64,000 nt of DNA from Cephalopachus bancanus (lineage: Eukaryota; Chordata; Mammalia; Primates; Tarsiidae). This document shows positions 23,115 through 37,762 of this stretch, piece by piece. Numbering within the stretch: the first letter of the stretch is position 1; the number at the start of each line of letters is the position of its first letter. The position numbers and the translations under genes are program-made. The DNA lies in assembly GCA_027257055.1 (NCBI GenBank), contig JAPVLO010000893.1, positions 247,922 to 311,921 of the forward strand, read 5' to 3'. The notes under the pieces were generated by a model, which saw only the letters and a list, made by a program, of their open reading frames with translations, searched no databases and was not told the DNA's origin.

Positions 23115-24561
23115 GACGACTTCCAGCAAGATGGCGATGGGGCACACTGGTTTATGAGAGCTTCTGCAAAGGAGAATGCAGAGGGTCTCTGGCTCTCTCC
23201 CCGGGGGCTGAAGATCCCAAGGTCAGCAGCCTGCTCTTCACATGGAGCTCGGCTGTCGTCACTGCTGGGGCATCGCAGCCATCTGGACAGCCACTGCAGC
23301 TGCAGACACAGCAGCCGCCGGCACCTCGGCCTTTGTGGCAGCCATAGTGCATCGCGCCACCCATGCCTGAGGTGATCCACAACTTCAGTCCTTGAAGCCC
23401 CTGCAGGCAAGATCTGCTGGGATCGCTGCCATCTCTGCTGCCATCTTGATGTCCTGCCGGCCATGGGTCTCCTCCCGTGTGCCCTGAGGCAGGTTTCCAT
23501 CTCCGGCCTCTGCCCGGCTCCTGTCCCACTCCATCCCCTCTGGGGTGAGCAACTGAGATAGCACCACCTGCTGGCGATTCAAGGTAACAACACCAAAACG
23601 GGAAAAACAAGTTGAAAAAACAGACACAGGCCAGATTTGAGTGGTGAACTGAGTGAGGGTGATCTGAACTGTCCTTCACAGGAGGCCAGAGGAAACTGAC
23701 CCCAACTGTGAACTAATTTACCAGCTTGAGAAGACAGCTAAAAATCAGAGCTGAAAGGACATTAGACTTAAATGAAAAGTCTCAGAGTGTGCTCAATTGG
23801 TTCTGTTAGTTTAATGACTTGATTCTATTCCTATTGTTTTGTTCCTTTTTTTCTCTTCCTTTTCTTCTCTTTTCTTCTCTCCGTAAACCATATCTTTGTA
23901 TAGAGGAACAGCACACCAATAAGGTGGTTGGTTAGCTTGTATGTTAGCATCATTGTATCTTTTAATTTTTTGTATGGGAGCTGGTTAGTCTGTAGCCATG
24001 GTCTATTGTTTTTATCTGTTTAAGTTTAGGTCTCGCTCTCTCTCCATTTGTTGATACACTTGTCTGTTTCCCCCCTTACTCCTCTGTCTCTCTACTCCCC
24101 ATCTGCTCCATTCTCTTCCCTCTGCTAACCTCATTTTATTTCAGGGAGTAAACCTACAGCCCCACTGCATGGACAGATTCCAAAGCAGTGGGAAGTGGGT
24201 CTCAGATTATCCATACACCTGTCAGTGGATACCAGGACCTGCAGATAGATTTTGAATCACAGCTCCCCGCTTAAGTAAATCTCAAAACTGCCAAAGGACC
24301 AGCCCCAACCTACAGTGCAACTCCAGAATTGAACAAAGTAAGAGGGCATACATAAGAAGAATAGGAGATTGAACAAACAGAAGTAAAAGCAATCCCTCTA
24401 CCCCGAATAACAGAATTAAAGAAGATGGTGATGTGGAGGGAAGGAAAATGTAGGGAGGGGAAAAAAACACACAGACGAAGAAAAACCAAAAGAAGAATAT
24501 AGGTCTCACACAGACCCCTGGGAGATCAGACACTGAGAAAACAGACTCCGGAACACAAACA
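23115..24561 (+). promoter_or_regulatory. L1 5' UTR / internal promoter region
   Basis: Relatively GC- and CpG-rich at its start (23115-23530), then pyrimidine-rich at about 23840-24130. L1 5' UTRs carry an internal Pol II promoter. The start CAAGATGGCGATGG resembles the YY1-type CAAGATGGC element of L1 5' ends. The other full-length copy has CAAGATGGCAATGG at the matching place, with the CpG lost. Whether it still works cannot be read from sequence. Confidence 0.7.
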
Positions 24562-25441
24562 ATGAAGAACCCCCAGAATGACTGGGCAGATGCAACAAAC
24601 CCAGACATCAAGACACTAATAGAGAGAATTTAAAAAATTCAGGAGAGATAAGAGGAAAATAGGAAGGAGCTGATGTCAGAAATAACAGCAGTAAAGAATA
24701 GTGTGATGGAAATAAATAACAGACTAATAAGCATGGAAAGCAGAATTAGACAAGCAAAAGAAAGACTCTCAGAGCTCAAAGACCAAAACACATAACTAAC
24801 CCACACTGTCCTGTCAAAAGCATAGAAAAGAAGCTCAAAAAGAACAAAACCTTCAAGAGATGAATGATCACTTAAAGAGACCGAACTTAAGAGTAATTGA
24901 ACTCCCTGAGGCAGAGAGAGAAACAGAGGCCACACTGGACCAAACATTTCATGAAATCATTCAAGAAAACTTCCCTCATCCCATCAATGATGAAAAAATT
25001 CAAACACAAGAGATTCAGAGAACCCTTGCTAAGCAACAAATGAGAAGACCAACTCCCAGACACATAATAATTTGCCTAAACAATGTATATATAAAAGAAA
25101 AAATCCTAAAGCCTTCAGGAGAAACAGGTCAGACAACCTACCAGGGAAGACCAATCAGAATAGCAGCAGATTTATCTACAGAAACCCTCCAGGCTAGGAG
25201 AACTTGGAGCCCTATCTTCAAAGTTCTAAAAGATAAACTATTTCAGTGGAGAGTAACATACCCAGCCAAGCTAAGCTTCATCAGTGAGGGAGAATTGAAA
25301 TCTTTCTCAGATATCCAATCCCTAAGAACCTACACTGTCACCAGTCCACCTCCACAAGAAACACTTAAGAAAGTATTGAACACAGAAGAAAAGGAAAAAA
25401 GAACAACAACGTTCTTCACAAGAGTACAGGTAAAAGATTAA
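24562..25441 (+). pseudogene. L1 ORF1 (RNA-binding chaperone), disabled
   Basis: ORF1p coats L1 RNA as a trimer in the cytoplasmic particle. The start ATG at 24562 is followed by MKNPQNDWADATNPDIKTLI, then a stop at 24631-24633 after 23 codons. Further lesions follow in the coiled-coil part. From 24860 the frame is open for 193 residues to the natural stop at 25439-25441. This piece holds the RRM (LRVIELPEAERETEATLDQT, then ENFPHPINDEKIQTQEIQRT) and the C-terminal domain with ARRTWSPIFKVLKDK. ORF2 begins 78 bp downstream, the usual close spacing. The antisense copy at 56034-56913 has the same length, which confirms the limits. Confidence 0.92.
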
Positions 25442-25519
25442 AAACACACATGAACCAACTCTAAAACCAAAAGAAAGACAGCACACAAACAGAAAGAACA
25501 ACAACTCTGTAAGAACATT

Positions 25520-29161
<3,642 letters not shown>

Positions 29162-29273
29162 TGGCCTCTCACAGAAACAAAGATCTGAGTATCACATGTT
29201 CTCACTCATATAGTAGACCTTGAACATCCAACATAATACTATAAAAAAATGACTGACAGTATTGAGAAACTAT

Positions 29274-29296
29274 GGGGGGAGGGGAAGGGAGATGGG
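29274..29296 (+). other. G-quadruplex-type G run in L1 3' UTR
   Basis: Four G runs, GGGGGG A GGGG AA GGG AGAT GGG, with loops of 1, 2 and 4 bases, fit the G3+N1-7 pattern. Polypurine G-rich tracts are a known trait of L1 3' UTRs. Folding is predicted, not shown. Confidence 0.75.
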
Positions 29297-29568
29297 ATTA
29301 ACGGTAGCAAATATCTCTCTGGGTACGGGGAAACACCTCTTATGAATAAGGGTGACTGAACGAAGCATATTTGTATACCTAACCCTTAACTGTACCCCAC
29401 AATATCATAATAAAAAATATTGATTAAAAAAAAAGAAAAGAAAAATAAGTGAAACAGGGGTTGGAAGGAAGAGACACTACCATTTTATTTTTTCATAGTT
29501 CTTATCATAGGCATGGGCGGCTCTATGAAAGCATTTCAAGCAAAGGGAACAAAGTTTAAGGACACAAA

Positions 29569-29646
29569 CCTCCTTCTCCTCCTCCTCCTCCTCCTCCTCC
29601 TCCTCCTCCTCCTCCTCCTCCTCCTCCTCTTTCTCCTCCTTCTCCT
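29569..29646. repeat. (TCC)n polypyrimidine repeat
   Basis: About 78 bp of nearly pure TCC units, lightly interrupted at the ends by CTT. All-pyrimidine on the plus strand. The open frame through it (poly-Leu) is an artefact. Confidence 0.95.
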
Positions 29647-29744
29647 TGGTTACAATATGGGGGTCTTACTACAAAGGGATTCTGTCTCCTTCCTTTCGCA
29701 GGTATTGATCCCTAGTAAACATGCTGCACTCTAAACTCTGTCTC

Positions 29745-29890
29745 CAATTGCTTTACTATGTCAAAATTCCTCTACAGACTATTCTCATGACAATTCTATA
29801 AGATAGGGATTATTATCTTCGCTGCACGAATGAGGAAACTGAGGGTTAGAGAAAAAAGATAATTTACCCAAATATACACACCTAGGAAAG
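29745..29890 (-). repeat. MIR SINE, partial
   Basis: CATGACAATTCTATAAGATAG, GGATTATTATCTTCGCTGC and GAATGAGGAAACTGAGGGTTA are reverse MIR core. Confidence 0.75.
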
Positions 29891-31225
29891 ACCAAGCCTG
29901 GAGAAAGCAATTCTTTGGCAGAAAATGTGTTCTTTCCTGCTCCATTCCTTCCCAGCTTATCTTCATGGAGATTTTATTACCTAAAGTTGTGTTGCCATTG
30001 ACCAAGACCCCCAGCCCCAAATTACCTCTATAAAGTACACAAGATCTAGAGAATTGTTGCTACTGTTAACTTTTTCAGAATTACAAGTCAAATGTGCTCA
30101 CCTGGAGTAATTCTTCCATTCTGATTTAAGCTATGTTCCCCAGCAAAACAAGTTCCTGTACAATAGCTTGATCTATCTTTAAGACACTTGGAATATGCCC
30201 TTTAACAAACCATGGCCAAGAGGTGCCACATTTGCATCTCCACATAAACCAGCTAGTTAACATTATGTTACTGCAGAATATAGCCCTCTCTTCTAGCAGA
30301 AACTGCATCAGAGCAACTGCTGCCAAATAACGAAGGGCCAGTGTAGTTCTTTTCTATGGATGCTGTTAGTTTCCCTCAACCAAGAAGGCTGTAATTAACT
30401 ATACAGGTGTCACCAGAAAATGTCTGAAAAGAGGCCTCTAAATTCAAGGGATGCGAAAGGTGCCAGAAATAATAATAGAATCATCTTGGATATATATTTA
30501 GAAATGCTGAGAAGGTTTGAGGTGGTGAAAAATAGCATATGTGTTAAAGTTTTAGGGATTGATATTCCTCCAGCAGGAACAGTGTGTGAAGCAAAAAAGG
30601 GTAGAGGAGCACTAAGAATACTTTTGTTGTAAATTATTTCTACAAGTAGACTGTTGTTGTTATTGTTGTTCATAAAATGGAATCGATTTTAAGTCAAGCT
30701 AGTAGAAGTATTAACACAGAGTGGGGAGAAGGAGTAATTCTTGGTATAGGTTTACTTTATTCTTATTATATTAGAAGTGACGGTCCGTTTTTTTCTAGTC
30801 AAAATACATCTCTTTGATTGTTTGCTACAAGAACTCAATGAAACACAGGATTCCTTTCATAAAACTTTATTTTAAAAAAACTTTAGTGAAACATAGCTAT
30901 TCTAGAGTGGGGGGGGAGAGGAGGCATTTCCAGGTCTCGTGAAAGAAATGTCAGAGGCAGATGAACACAGCCTGAGATCCTTTTGCCTACAGCATTAACA
31001 GAACACGCTTCAGTTACACATTGGATCATTCCCCAGGTGACTTCTACAGTTTCCCTGAGATGAATTAGGCCATTTAATTACTGTTATAGTTGCCTCTTAA
31101 GCTTTTAAAAAGCTTGACAAAAACTTAGCCGATATTGTGCATATAGATGTGCATTAAAATAAAAGGGAGAAATTTTAAGAAATTTGCTATAAATAGCCTC
31201 AAAATTAGTTCCTTCCAGGTGGAAA
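29891..31225. other. Unique sequence with candidate regulatory motifs
   Basis: No transposon recognised. At 31187-31196 CTATAAATAG is a perfect match to the MEF2 consensus CTA(A/T)4TAG. At 31073-31080 TTTAATTA is a homeodomain-type core, in an AT-rich block at 31060-31220. These short motifs occur often by chance, so this is only a candidate conserved block. Confidence 0.25.
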
Positions 31226-31227
31226 CT

Positions 31228-31320
31228 TAGTCTCATTCATAATTGTATCCACTACAGGGATTAATATAGTGTCTGGTACCCAGTAAGTATTTGATTGAGT
31301 TTCTTATAATTGAATTGAAA
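31228..31320 (+). repeat. L2 fragment
   Basis: TATCCACTACAGGGATTAATA, GTGTCTGGTACCCAGTAAG and TATTTGATTGAGTTTC match the L2 3' end. Confidence 0.65.
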
Positions 31321-31329
31321 AGGGTGTAT

Positions 31330-32195
31330 AAACCAAGTTGAAAGGAATTAATGAAGGCAATTCATTGTAAAGATATTTAACCAAGCAAGTTACATCCTGA
31401 ATATACCTAGGGCATCAAGCTGTTGATCTCATGTGGCTCTCTTAATTTGAGAACTAAGGCCACCCACTTTTTCCTATTGACTGAAAGGGTAAATATGCCA
31501 AGCCTTATTGACTACCTTCTTCTTATTACAAGGGTTCATACCATAGGACTTTTAATGCAAACTCTTTTAGAAAGCAGAAATCTGTCCAGTTTCTGTCAAT
31601 AACCAACTCATTTTAAATGATCAAATCCTGTGTGTAGTCACATAATTTCCCACTGTTCAAGTAAGTTTTTTCTAACAGAAATGGCTATTGTTGATTGTCT
31701 TACAATAAACTGCTCTGCTGAACTCTTTTTTAAGAAAATGCAATTTATCAAAAATTGGTTGCCAACAAATATAGCCCAATGTTGTCTCCTCAATCTCTCC
31801 TACTTTAATTTTGAGGGCTCTGCTTTTACTAAAATGTTTGCAAGCCATAAATTTTGCCTCAACACATGTTCCTTGATAATTTAAATTTACCCATTTGGAT
31901 TAAATAGAAAATGCAACAGTTAATTATTTCCTAGAAGTTGGCCCAGTATCCTATAAGTGATTAAAGACTCCCACGCTATTGATATAGAGAAGGTTCTGCA
32001 CTATAATCGAGTGCCCACTAGATATTCACTTCCCTCCCCCTGCACTTACATGAATAATGAAAATGGAACTGTCTATACCAATAAAAAGCTAAGTTTTACC
32101 AATGCAGGCTTTCCTAGGGGTTTTTATTATTGTAAAACAACACACATTTCTTTTTTAAAAATTCATGTACAGAAGGCTTCAAACTGAAAAGCAAC
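31330..32195. other. Unique AT-rich sequence
   Basis: No repeat or gene recognised. Open frames of 76-84 codons lack motifs. Confidence 0.4.
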
Positions 32196-32199
32196 TTCC

Positions 32200-32612
32200 C
32201 TCCCCACACCATACTTCAGATCACCACCAACGTACCTCAGTCTCTTTCTTCAGCAGCAACCACTATTAACAATTGGATAGGTAGTTTTTTCAGAAATTTT
32301 TGATGTATATATACATTCATATACTTTGGTGTAACATCTGTATTTCACACAAATAAATAATACTACACATATTGATTTATAACTTGGTTTTTCAACTATC
32401 TTGGATATCTTACCCAATGAAAAAATATAGATAGTACCTTATTATTTTTAGCAGTTGCATAGTATACCATAATCTATATGACCATAATTGATTTAATTGA
32501 TTCCCTATTTAGAAATATTTGGTTGTTTATAGCTTTTGCTATTACAAATGATCATCTCTGCACATATTTCTTAAGGTTCCTCTATGAATTATTGGGTGAA
32601 AGGTACTATGTA
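32200..32612 (-). mobile_element. Ancient L1 (L1M class), antisense fragment
   Basis: ACATCTGTATTTCACACAAAT, GCAGTTGCATAGTATACCAT, GACCATAATTGATTTAATTG, GGTTGTTTATAGCTTTTGC and TACAAATGATCATCTCTGC follow the reverse strand of old L1 3' ends (compare GGCTGCATAGTATTCCAT...GAACATC). Confidence 0.65.
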
Positions 32613-32614
32613 AG

Positions 32615-34035
32615 AATGTAAAATGCTGCTGTCACTTTGGAAAAGTTTGACATTTCCTCAAATGGTTAATTGTAGAGTTATCATATGTTCCAGCAATTCC
32701 ACTCCTGGGTATATATGCAAAAGAAATGAAAACATATTTCAGGCAAAAACTTTTATACAGGTGTTCAAGCTAACTTTTTTCCTAAAAGCCCCAAAGTGGA
32801 AACAACTGAAATGTCCATCAACTAATGAATGGATAAACAAAATGCAATTATACATACTCACAATTCTATTATAGTACAACAAAATATTCCTCATCCATAA
32901 AAAGAAATTAAGTACTGAGTCATGCTAAAACATGAATAAACCAAGTGAAACCTCACATATTGTGCGATTCCCACAATAAACGAATAAATAGCCAGGAGCT
33001 GGGAAGAGGGATGGGGGTGGAGATTGAGAAGTGAGCGCTAAAGCGCTACGAATTTTCTTTGTAGGGTGATGTAAATGTTGTAGAATTAGATAGTGATGAT
33101 GTTATCGCCCAATCCAATAAATCGGCTGCTATCTCTTGCAGCCAATTAAAATATGAGAGACCGGGAGAAAAGAGAGTGTTTAATTTCTATAACCAGATTA
33201 TAGGGAGACAGGATGGCGTCACTGCCAAAAAGCTCGCTCAAAGCAACACAAATTCATTCCGGTATTTATACCCAAAATTCATAGCCCTTTACCTACCCCA
33301 AGTTTGAAGCCTACATGCAGTTTTAGTATGACTCAAGATTTACATTAGCAATTTTTGATTCATGACCACTGACATGACACAAAGTCTCCTGGTCATGTTG
33401 ACATTTTAGATAACATTTTGGAATTTACAATATGTTCTTTTACAGTTTTTTTAGAGGAAGCAACAGACAATTGCAATATTTAGAAGGAAGGGAAAATCAT
33501 AACATTTAAGATGATAATTTTAAATTGTTTTAAAACATAATTGTAACAATCTTTTATTCCCAGAGCCCTGGCCTATACCAGTCTGATGACTTTGTATTCA
33601 AAGATGGAGGGGAGGTGGGTAATGCCCACTCCAAGCTTTCAGACACATTCCTATTGGCCTTGGTTCACTCTCCTAATCATTATGTGGTCTGGCTTGCCTG
33701 GCTATTTCTTATTCAGCACCAGCAATGGCTTACTAGAAAAAAATTGTCCAGTTGGGCAAGGCCGTGCTAGAAGAGGAGAAGCGGGGGAGGGTGGGTGGAA
33801 TAGGAAAAATATTTATTTTTGAACCCAAGCGACTTTTGCGCTTAGCTCAACTCAGCCACAAAGGAATACAAGTTTTTAAGACTTTTCTAAATGACTGTTC
33901 TAATAAAACTGAAATGGCCTCTTTTCAGCCTATAACAGTGATAGCTGCATGACTCTATTAATGTAATAAAGCATTGACTTGTACACTTTAAGTGAGTTAA
34001 TTTTATGGTATGTGAATTATATCTCAATAAAATAG
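32615..34035 (+). mobile_element. Ancient L1 (L1M class), sense 3' end, split by an LTR
   Basis: First part 32615-33099 has ORF2 tail words (CAATTCCACTCCTGGGTAT, GTCCATCAACTAATGAATGG, GCCAGGAGCTGGGAAGAGGG), then GAATTAGATAGTGATGATG. The text resumes at 33938 with ATAGCTGCATGACTC, CTTGTACACTTTAAGTGAG and GGTATGTGAATTATATCTC, the typical L1M 3' end with AATAAAA. The 838 bp between them are a separate LTR. Confidence 0.85.
33100..33937 (-). mobile_element. Solo LTR of an endogenous retrovirus-like element, inside an L1M
   Basis: Ends form an inverted repeat TGTTAT...ATAACA with TG...CA termini. The flanking L1 joins cleanly across it, so it is an insertion of about 838 bp. On the minus strand it has LTR order: a TATA box TATAAATACC (plus 33261-33270), then the polyA signal ATTAAA about 85 bp later (plus 33179-33184), then a short U5 to 33100. 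Flanks ATGA / GTGA may be a 4-bp target duplication with one mismatch. No internal region and no second LTR, so it is a solo LTR left by recombination. Family not identified. Confidence 0.75.
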
Positions 34036-34289
34036 GTGTTTTTTTTTTAAAGTTAACATGAAGACTTTCAAAGAAGGGTCAGTCTGGAATATATACACTA
34101 CATTGGGGTACTTTTTTCTTGGGATATTCCCCACATACCCCAGAAAAATTTTGCCTTTATCTAATTTCTCCCACAAGACAGTTAAAATGTTTTTCTTCAT
34201 TTCCTAAAGGAAATGGCTGTGTTTAAATTTGAAAAGAAAAAAATTAAATCAAAGATTGGCTTTCAGAGACAGCTTAAATGTCTTTTTAA

Positions 34290-35255
34290 AAAATAGTTTC
34301 TGTGTTGCTGTTGTTTTTTTCTAATTATAAAAGTAGCATATATTCACTGTATGAAATTTGGAAAAGATGCAAGAGCCTAAAAAGAAGAAAGTAAAGACTA
34401 TCTGTCATCCTATCATCCTGAGATAATCATTACTAACATTTAAGTGTATTTTCTTCTAGTCTTTTAATATACTTTTGTTTATGAGACTAGGATCATACTC
34501 TGTATACAAGGCTTCATATCTTACTTTATTATTTTAATATTATGTTACGATGAGCATTTTCTCATTTCAAAACATAATTTTTAATGGCTGCATAATTTTC
34601 TATTCTACCTGATCCTAAACCAGGCAAAATGAGGACCAATGAGAGACTCAAACTTCACCTGTATGTTGACCACTTATGTACCTAATCCTGAATTGTACCC
34701 CACATCTTTACAATAATAATAATAATAAAATTTTCCATTCTATGTCTATACCATAATTTATTTAGCCAGTTTCCAATTTGGCGGTATTTAGTTGCTTCGA
34801 AGTTTTGCTGCTTTAATCATTTGTTTAGCTAATTTTTTGCATATCCTTAATTATTTCCTTAGGAGGAACCGTAGAAATGCTGGAACAAAAGATACACACC
34901 TATTAAAGCTTATGGTATGTGGTCTCAAATTGCCCTTCAGAAAGTTTAGACCAATTTATACCTCCGCAGTAATAGAGTGCTTGTTTCTGTCTTAACTGGG
35001 CCAGCACTGACTATGATTGTTTGTTTTTAATTTTTGAATTCTTGTTAATGTAATATGTTAGGCATTAGTGAAGCATATGACTATTTTTATTTTAAATAAT
35101 GTTTATTGGCCATTTTAATTTTATTTCTTTGTCTTTTTGTGTCTATACTGTTTTGATCTCTTGTGTCATTTTGTGTGTTATGATGTTTGTATTTTTCTTA
35201 TTAAGCTGTAAGTGTTCTTTATATTTTAATAATATACTGTCAAGGTTTTATATGC
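34290..35255 (-). mobile_element. Ancient L1 (L1M/HAL1 type), antisense, split by a younger L1 tail
   Basis: AAAAGTAGCATATATTCACTG, ACATAATTTTTAATGGCTGC, ATTTATTTAGCCAGTTTCC, AATTGCCCTTCAGAAAG and GTTTATTGGCCATTTTAATTT follow the reverse strand of an old L1 3' half. A lineage L1 tail interrupts it at 34607-34728. Confidence 0.7.
34607..34728 (+). mobile_element. Very short L1 3' end with target-site duplication
   Basis: About 120 bp of 3' UTR only: CTCAAACTTCACCTGTATG, GACCACTTATGTACCTAATC, GAATTGTACCCCACATC and an (AAT)n tail. Flanked by AATTTTCTATTCT (34594-34606) and AATTTTCCATTCT (34729-34741), a 13-bp duplication with one mismatch. Confidence 0.9.
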
Positions 35256-36000
35256 CTTTTAAAGAGTATCTCCACATTCACAGTACTAGTGTACTTCTCT
35301 GGAGTCTTTATGTCTTCATCAGGGAAAAGTTTTCCCCAAAAAGAAAAAAGGACAAATATTCCTTTTCCTTTCTTTCCGCTATAAACTAGAGGATATAAGG
35401 AACCCACAAATGATTTTAAAAATAAATGGACCGCGTTATTAGAGAAATAATTCAGTGTCCCCTAGTGATTCATCAATGACCCCTATAACACCTTTTCTCC
35501 CAAGTCTCTCTGGGCACCTAATGCCTGTTCTAAATCAACAGCCTTAGAGGCTGAGGGCCTACCCAAATCTTCTCTTTTCAACCCAACAATTCAAACTGAA
35601 GTTTTCGTCATAGTCCTGGGAACTTTAATACTTGCTGGTACTTAAAGAGCAAACTTTAGAGATCCTAATCACTAAGTCTAATTACAATGAAGGGAAATTT
35701 TTTACTAAAAAGTTAATGAAAGAAAACAATTACCAAGCCAAATGGAATTCCATTCTCTTAACAGTCTGATAATGTGGTTTAGGCTGTGTTTCTAAAACCA
35801 GACTTCTGAAACAGGTCTATGAGTAAGGGGAAGAATCTCTCCTTCTTACTACTTAAGAGGGAAGAGCCCTTGGGAACCTTGAGAACATGCCCACTCTGAA
35901 CCATGTATAGACCTAAGGTACAGAGTAACTTGGCTTATTTACAATTTGCTATGGTTTCAGGGACATCTGAAGGTCCTGAGGTTGAAAAAATCCTTTTGTG
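35256..36000. other. Unique sequence
   Basis: No gene or repeat recognised. Confidence 0.4.
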
Positions 36001-36002
36001 AT

Positions 36003-36381
36003 CTGCTGTGGACTGAATCGTGTCCCCCCAAAATGCATGCATTGGAACCCTAATCCCTCAATGTGAGGGTACTTACAGATGGAGTTTTTGGGAGATAATT
36101 AGGTTTAGATGAGTTTATAAGAGTAAGGCTTTCATGATGGGATTAGTGCCCTTATATAAAAAGAAAAGAGACACTAGGGCTATCACTGTTTGCTATGTGA
36201 GGACACGGTGAGATGGTCCTGCCAAGATGAACCTTCACCAAGAATAGACTTTACCAGCACCTTGATATCATGAACTTTGCAGGCTCCAGAACTGTGAGAA
36301 AATAAATTTCCATTATTTAAGTCATCCAGTCTCTGCAGTCTCTGGTATTTTGTTATGGCAACCTGGGCTGACTAAGACATG
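36003..36381 (+). mobile_element. MaLR solo LTR
   Basis: TGCTGTGGACTGAATCGTGTC start, CATTGGAACCCTAATCCC, GATAATTAGGTTTAGATGAG, GGGATTAGTGCCCTTATATA (TATA region), CTATGTGAGGACACGGTGAG, GCTCCAGAACTGTGAGAAAA and a GGGCTGACTAAGACA end. Confidence 0.85.
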
Positions 36382-36855
36382 TCCATTGATTAATGCCTGA
36401 AATCCCACCATGAGTTTAGACTAAACATCTAGTGCTCAGTTAAAATGCAAGGAACCATATGGAGGAAGTTTAATCGGTCAGAGACACCTCATTGAGAGTG
36501 AGGGGTATTCAGCTCCTTTCAGTCACAGGTGTGGATGAGGCATGGGGCAAGGAAGAGAGTGTCTGAAGAGGGTGAATGAGGGGGATACTACCAAAAAACA
36601 AATTCAATCAGTTCATAAATCTGCCCAGACCAGTAATAATAAGGAATAACTGCAAATATATCTCCTCATGACGTTGCTTCAATGGACACAAGTGAATAAC
36701 AGTTCTTTTCTAGTAGGCAACAATTTTGCCATCCTAGTATTCCCTTTGACTTTGATAAGCCTCCTTGTCACCCACTGAATTAAGGAAAGAAAAAAGTATC
36801 TATATTTCTCTTATATCTTCATAACAGATCCTTGTCACATAGCTCTATCTGTGGT
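36382..36855. other. Unique sequence
   Basis: Nothing recognised. Confidence 0.35.
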
Positions 36856-36857
36856 TT

Positions 36858-37030
36858 AGGGTCAGTTCCAAAGGCTTTACATGTATTAACTCATGTATAT
36901 TTCACACTAACCCTATTAGGGTAGCTATTATTATTATCTTCACTTTACAGATAAGGAAACTAAGAAATACAGAGGCAGAGCGAAGTTTTGAACCCAAGTT
37001 TGGGAGACTTCAAAGTTCATATTCCAATCT
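36858..37030 (-). repeat. MIR SINE
   Basis: AGGCTTTACATGTATTAACTC, CCCTATTAGGGTAGCTATT, CTTTACAGATAAGGAAACTAA and TTTGAACCCAAGTTTGGGAG are in reverse MIR order. Confidence 0.9.
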
Positions 37031-37205
37031 ATGCTTGGAAGCCATTTGTCCGTTACTAAAGAGATAACTAAAGAGATAACGCCAAAAAAGTCATTATTTC
37101 TATTCCATTTCTGCTTTTGTTCTACATCTTGGGTGTTCTCTTAGGAGTTATTGAAGTGAGGGTGGATGATGGGAGAAGCTTTTTGAGAGACTTAAATATT
37201 AATAG

Positions 37206-37762
37206 GTTAAGAGCACAAGCTCTGAAATCAATCAGACTGGAAATCATGTTCCAACTCTGTTACACACTATCTCTGAATTTCAGAAAGTTACTTAACATCT
37301 CTGAACTTCAGTTTCTTCACCTATAAAATGGATTTGATAATAAAAATCTCCATTTCATAGAGCTATTGTGAAGATTACATGAGTTAATATGTGTAAAGGG
37401 GCCGGGCTCGTTGGCTCAGCCTGTAATCCTGCGTCTTGGGAAGCCGAGGTTGAGTGAATTGTCTGAGCCTGCGGGTTCGAGACCCGCCTGGCCAACTTGG
37501 CAAGACTTCATCTCTACAATAAAAAATGAAAAAAATTAGCTGGGCGTGGTAGCGCACGCCTGTAGTTCCAGCTACTTGGAAGGCTGAGGCAGAAGGATCG
37601 CTGGAGCCTATCAGGTCGAGGCTGCAGTGGCCGGAAGTGGCCATGCACTCCAGGCTGGGTGACAGAGTGAGATTCCAACTCAAATAAATAAATAAATAAA
37701 ATATGTGTAAAGGATTTATCACAGTGTTTAGCACCTATCAAGAACTCAATAAATATTACTTA
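37206..37762 (+). repeat. MIR SINE split by an Alu
   Basis: Left part: GGTTAAGAGCACAAGCTCTG, GAAAGTTACTTAACATCTCTG, AACTTCAGTTTCTTCACC, ATTACATGAGTTAATATGTG. After the Alu it resumes at 37700: TTTATCACAGTGTTTAGCAC and AGAACTCAATAAATATTAC. Together they make a near-complete MIR. Confidence 0.92.
37400..37699 (+). mobile_element. Lineage Alu inserted in a MIR
   Basis: GGCTCAGCCTGTAATCC head, perfect B box GGTTCGAGACC, linker with AATAAAAAATG, and a (AAAT)n tail. A 14-bp perfect target-site duplication AATATGTGTAAAGG occurs at 37386-37399 and 37700-37713. Confidence 0.97.

Noticed and set aside
23152..23679. 175-codon minus-strand open frame, with a 141-codon one overlapping
   Set aside because: Antisense frames inside the GC-rich 5' UTR of the sense L1. 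No domain, and overlapping frames on both strands. Composition effect.
29513..29734. Leucine-rich frame
   Set aside because: Translation of the (TCC)n repeat.
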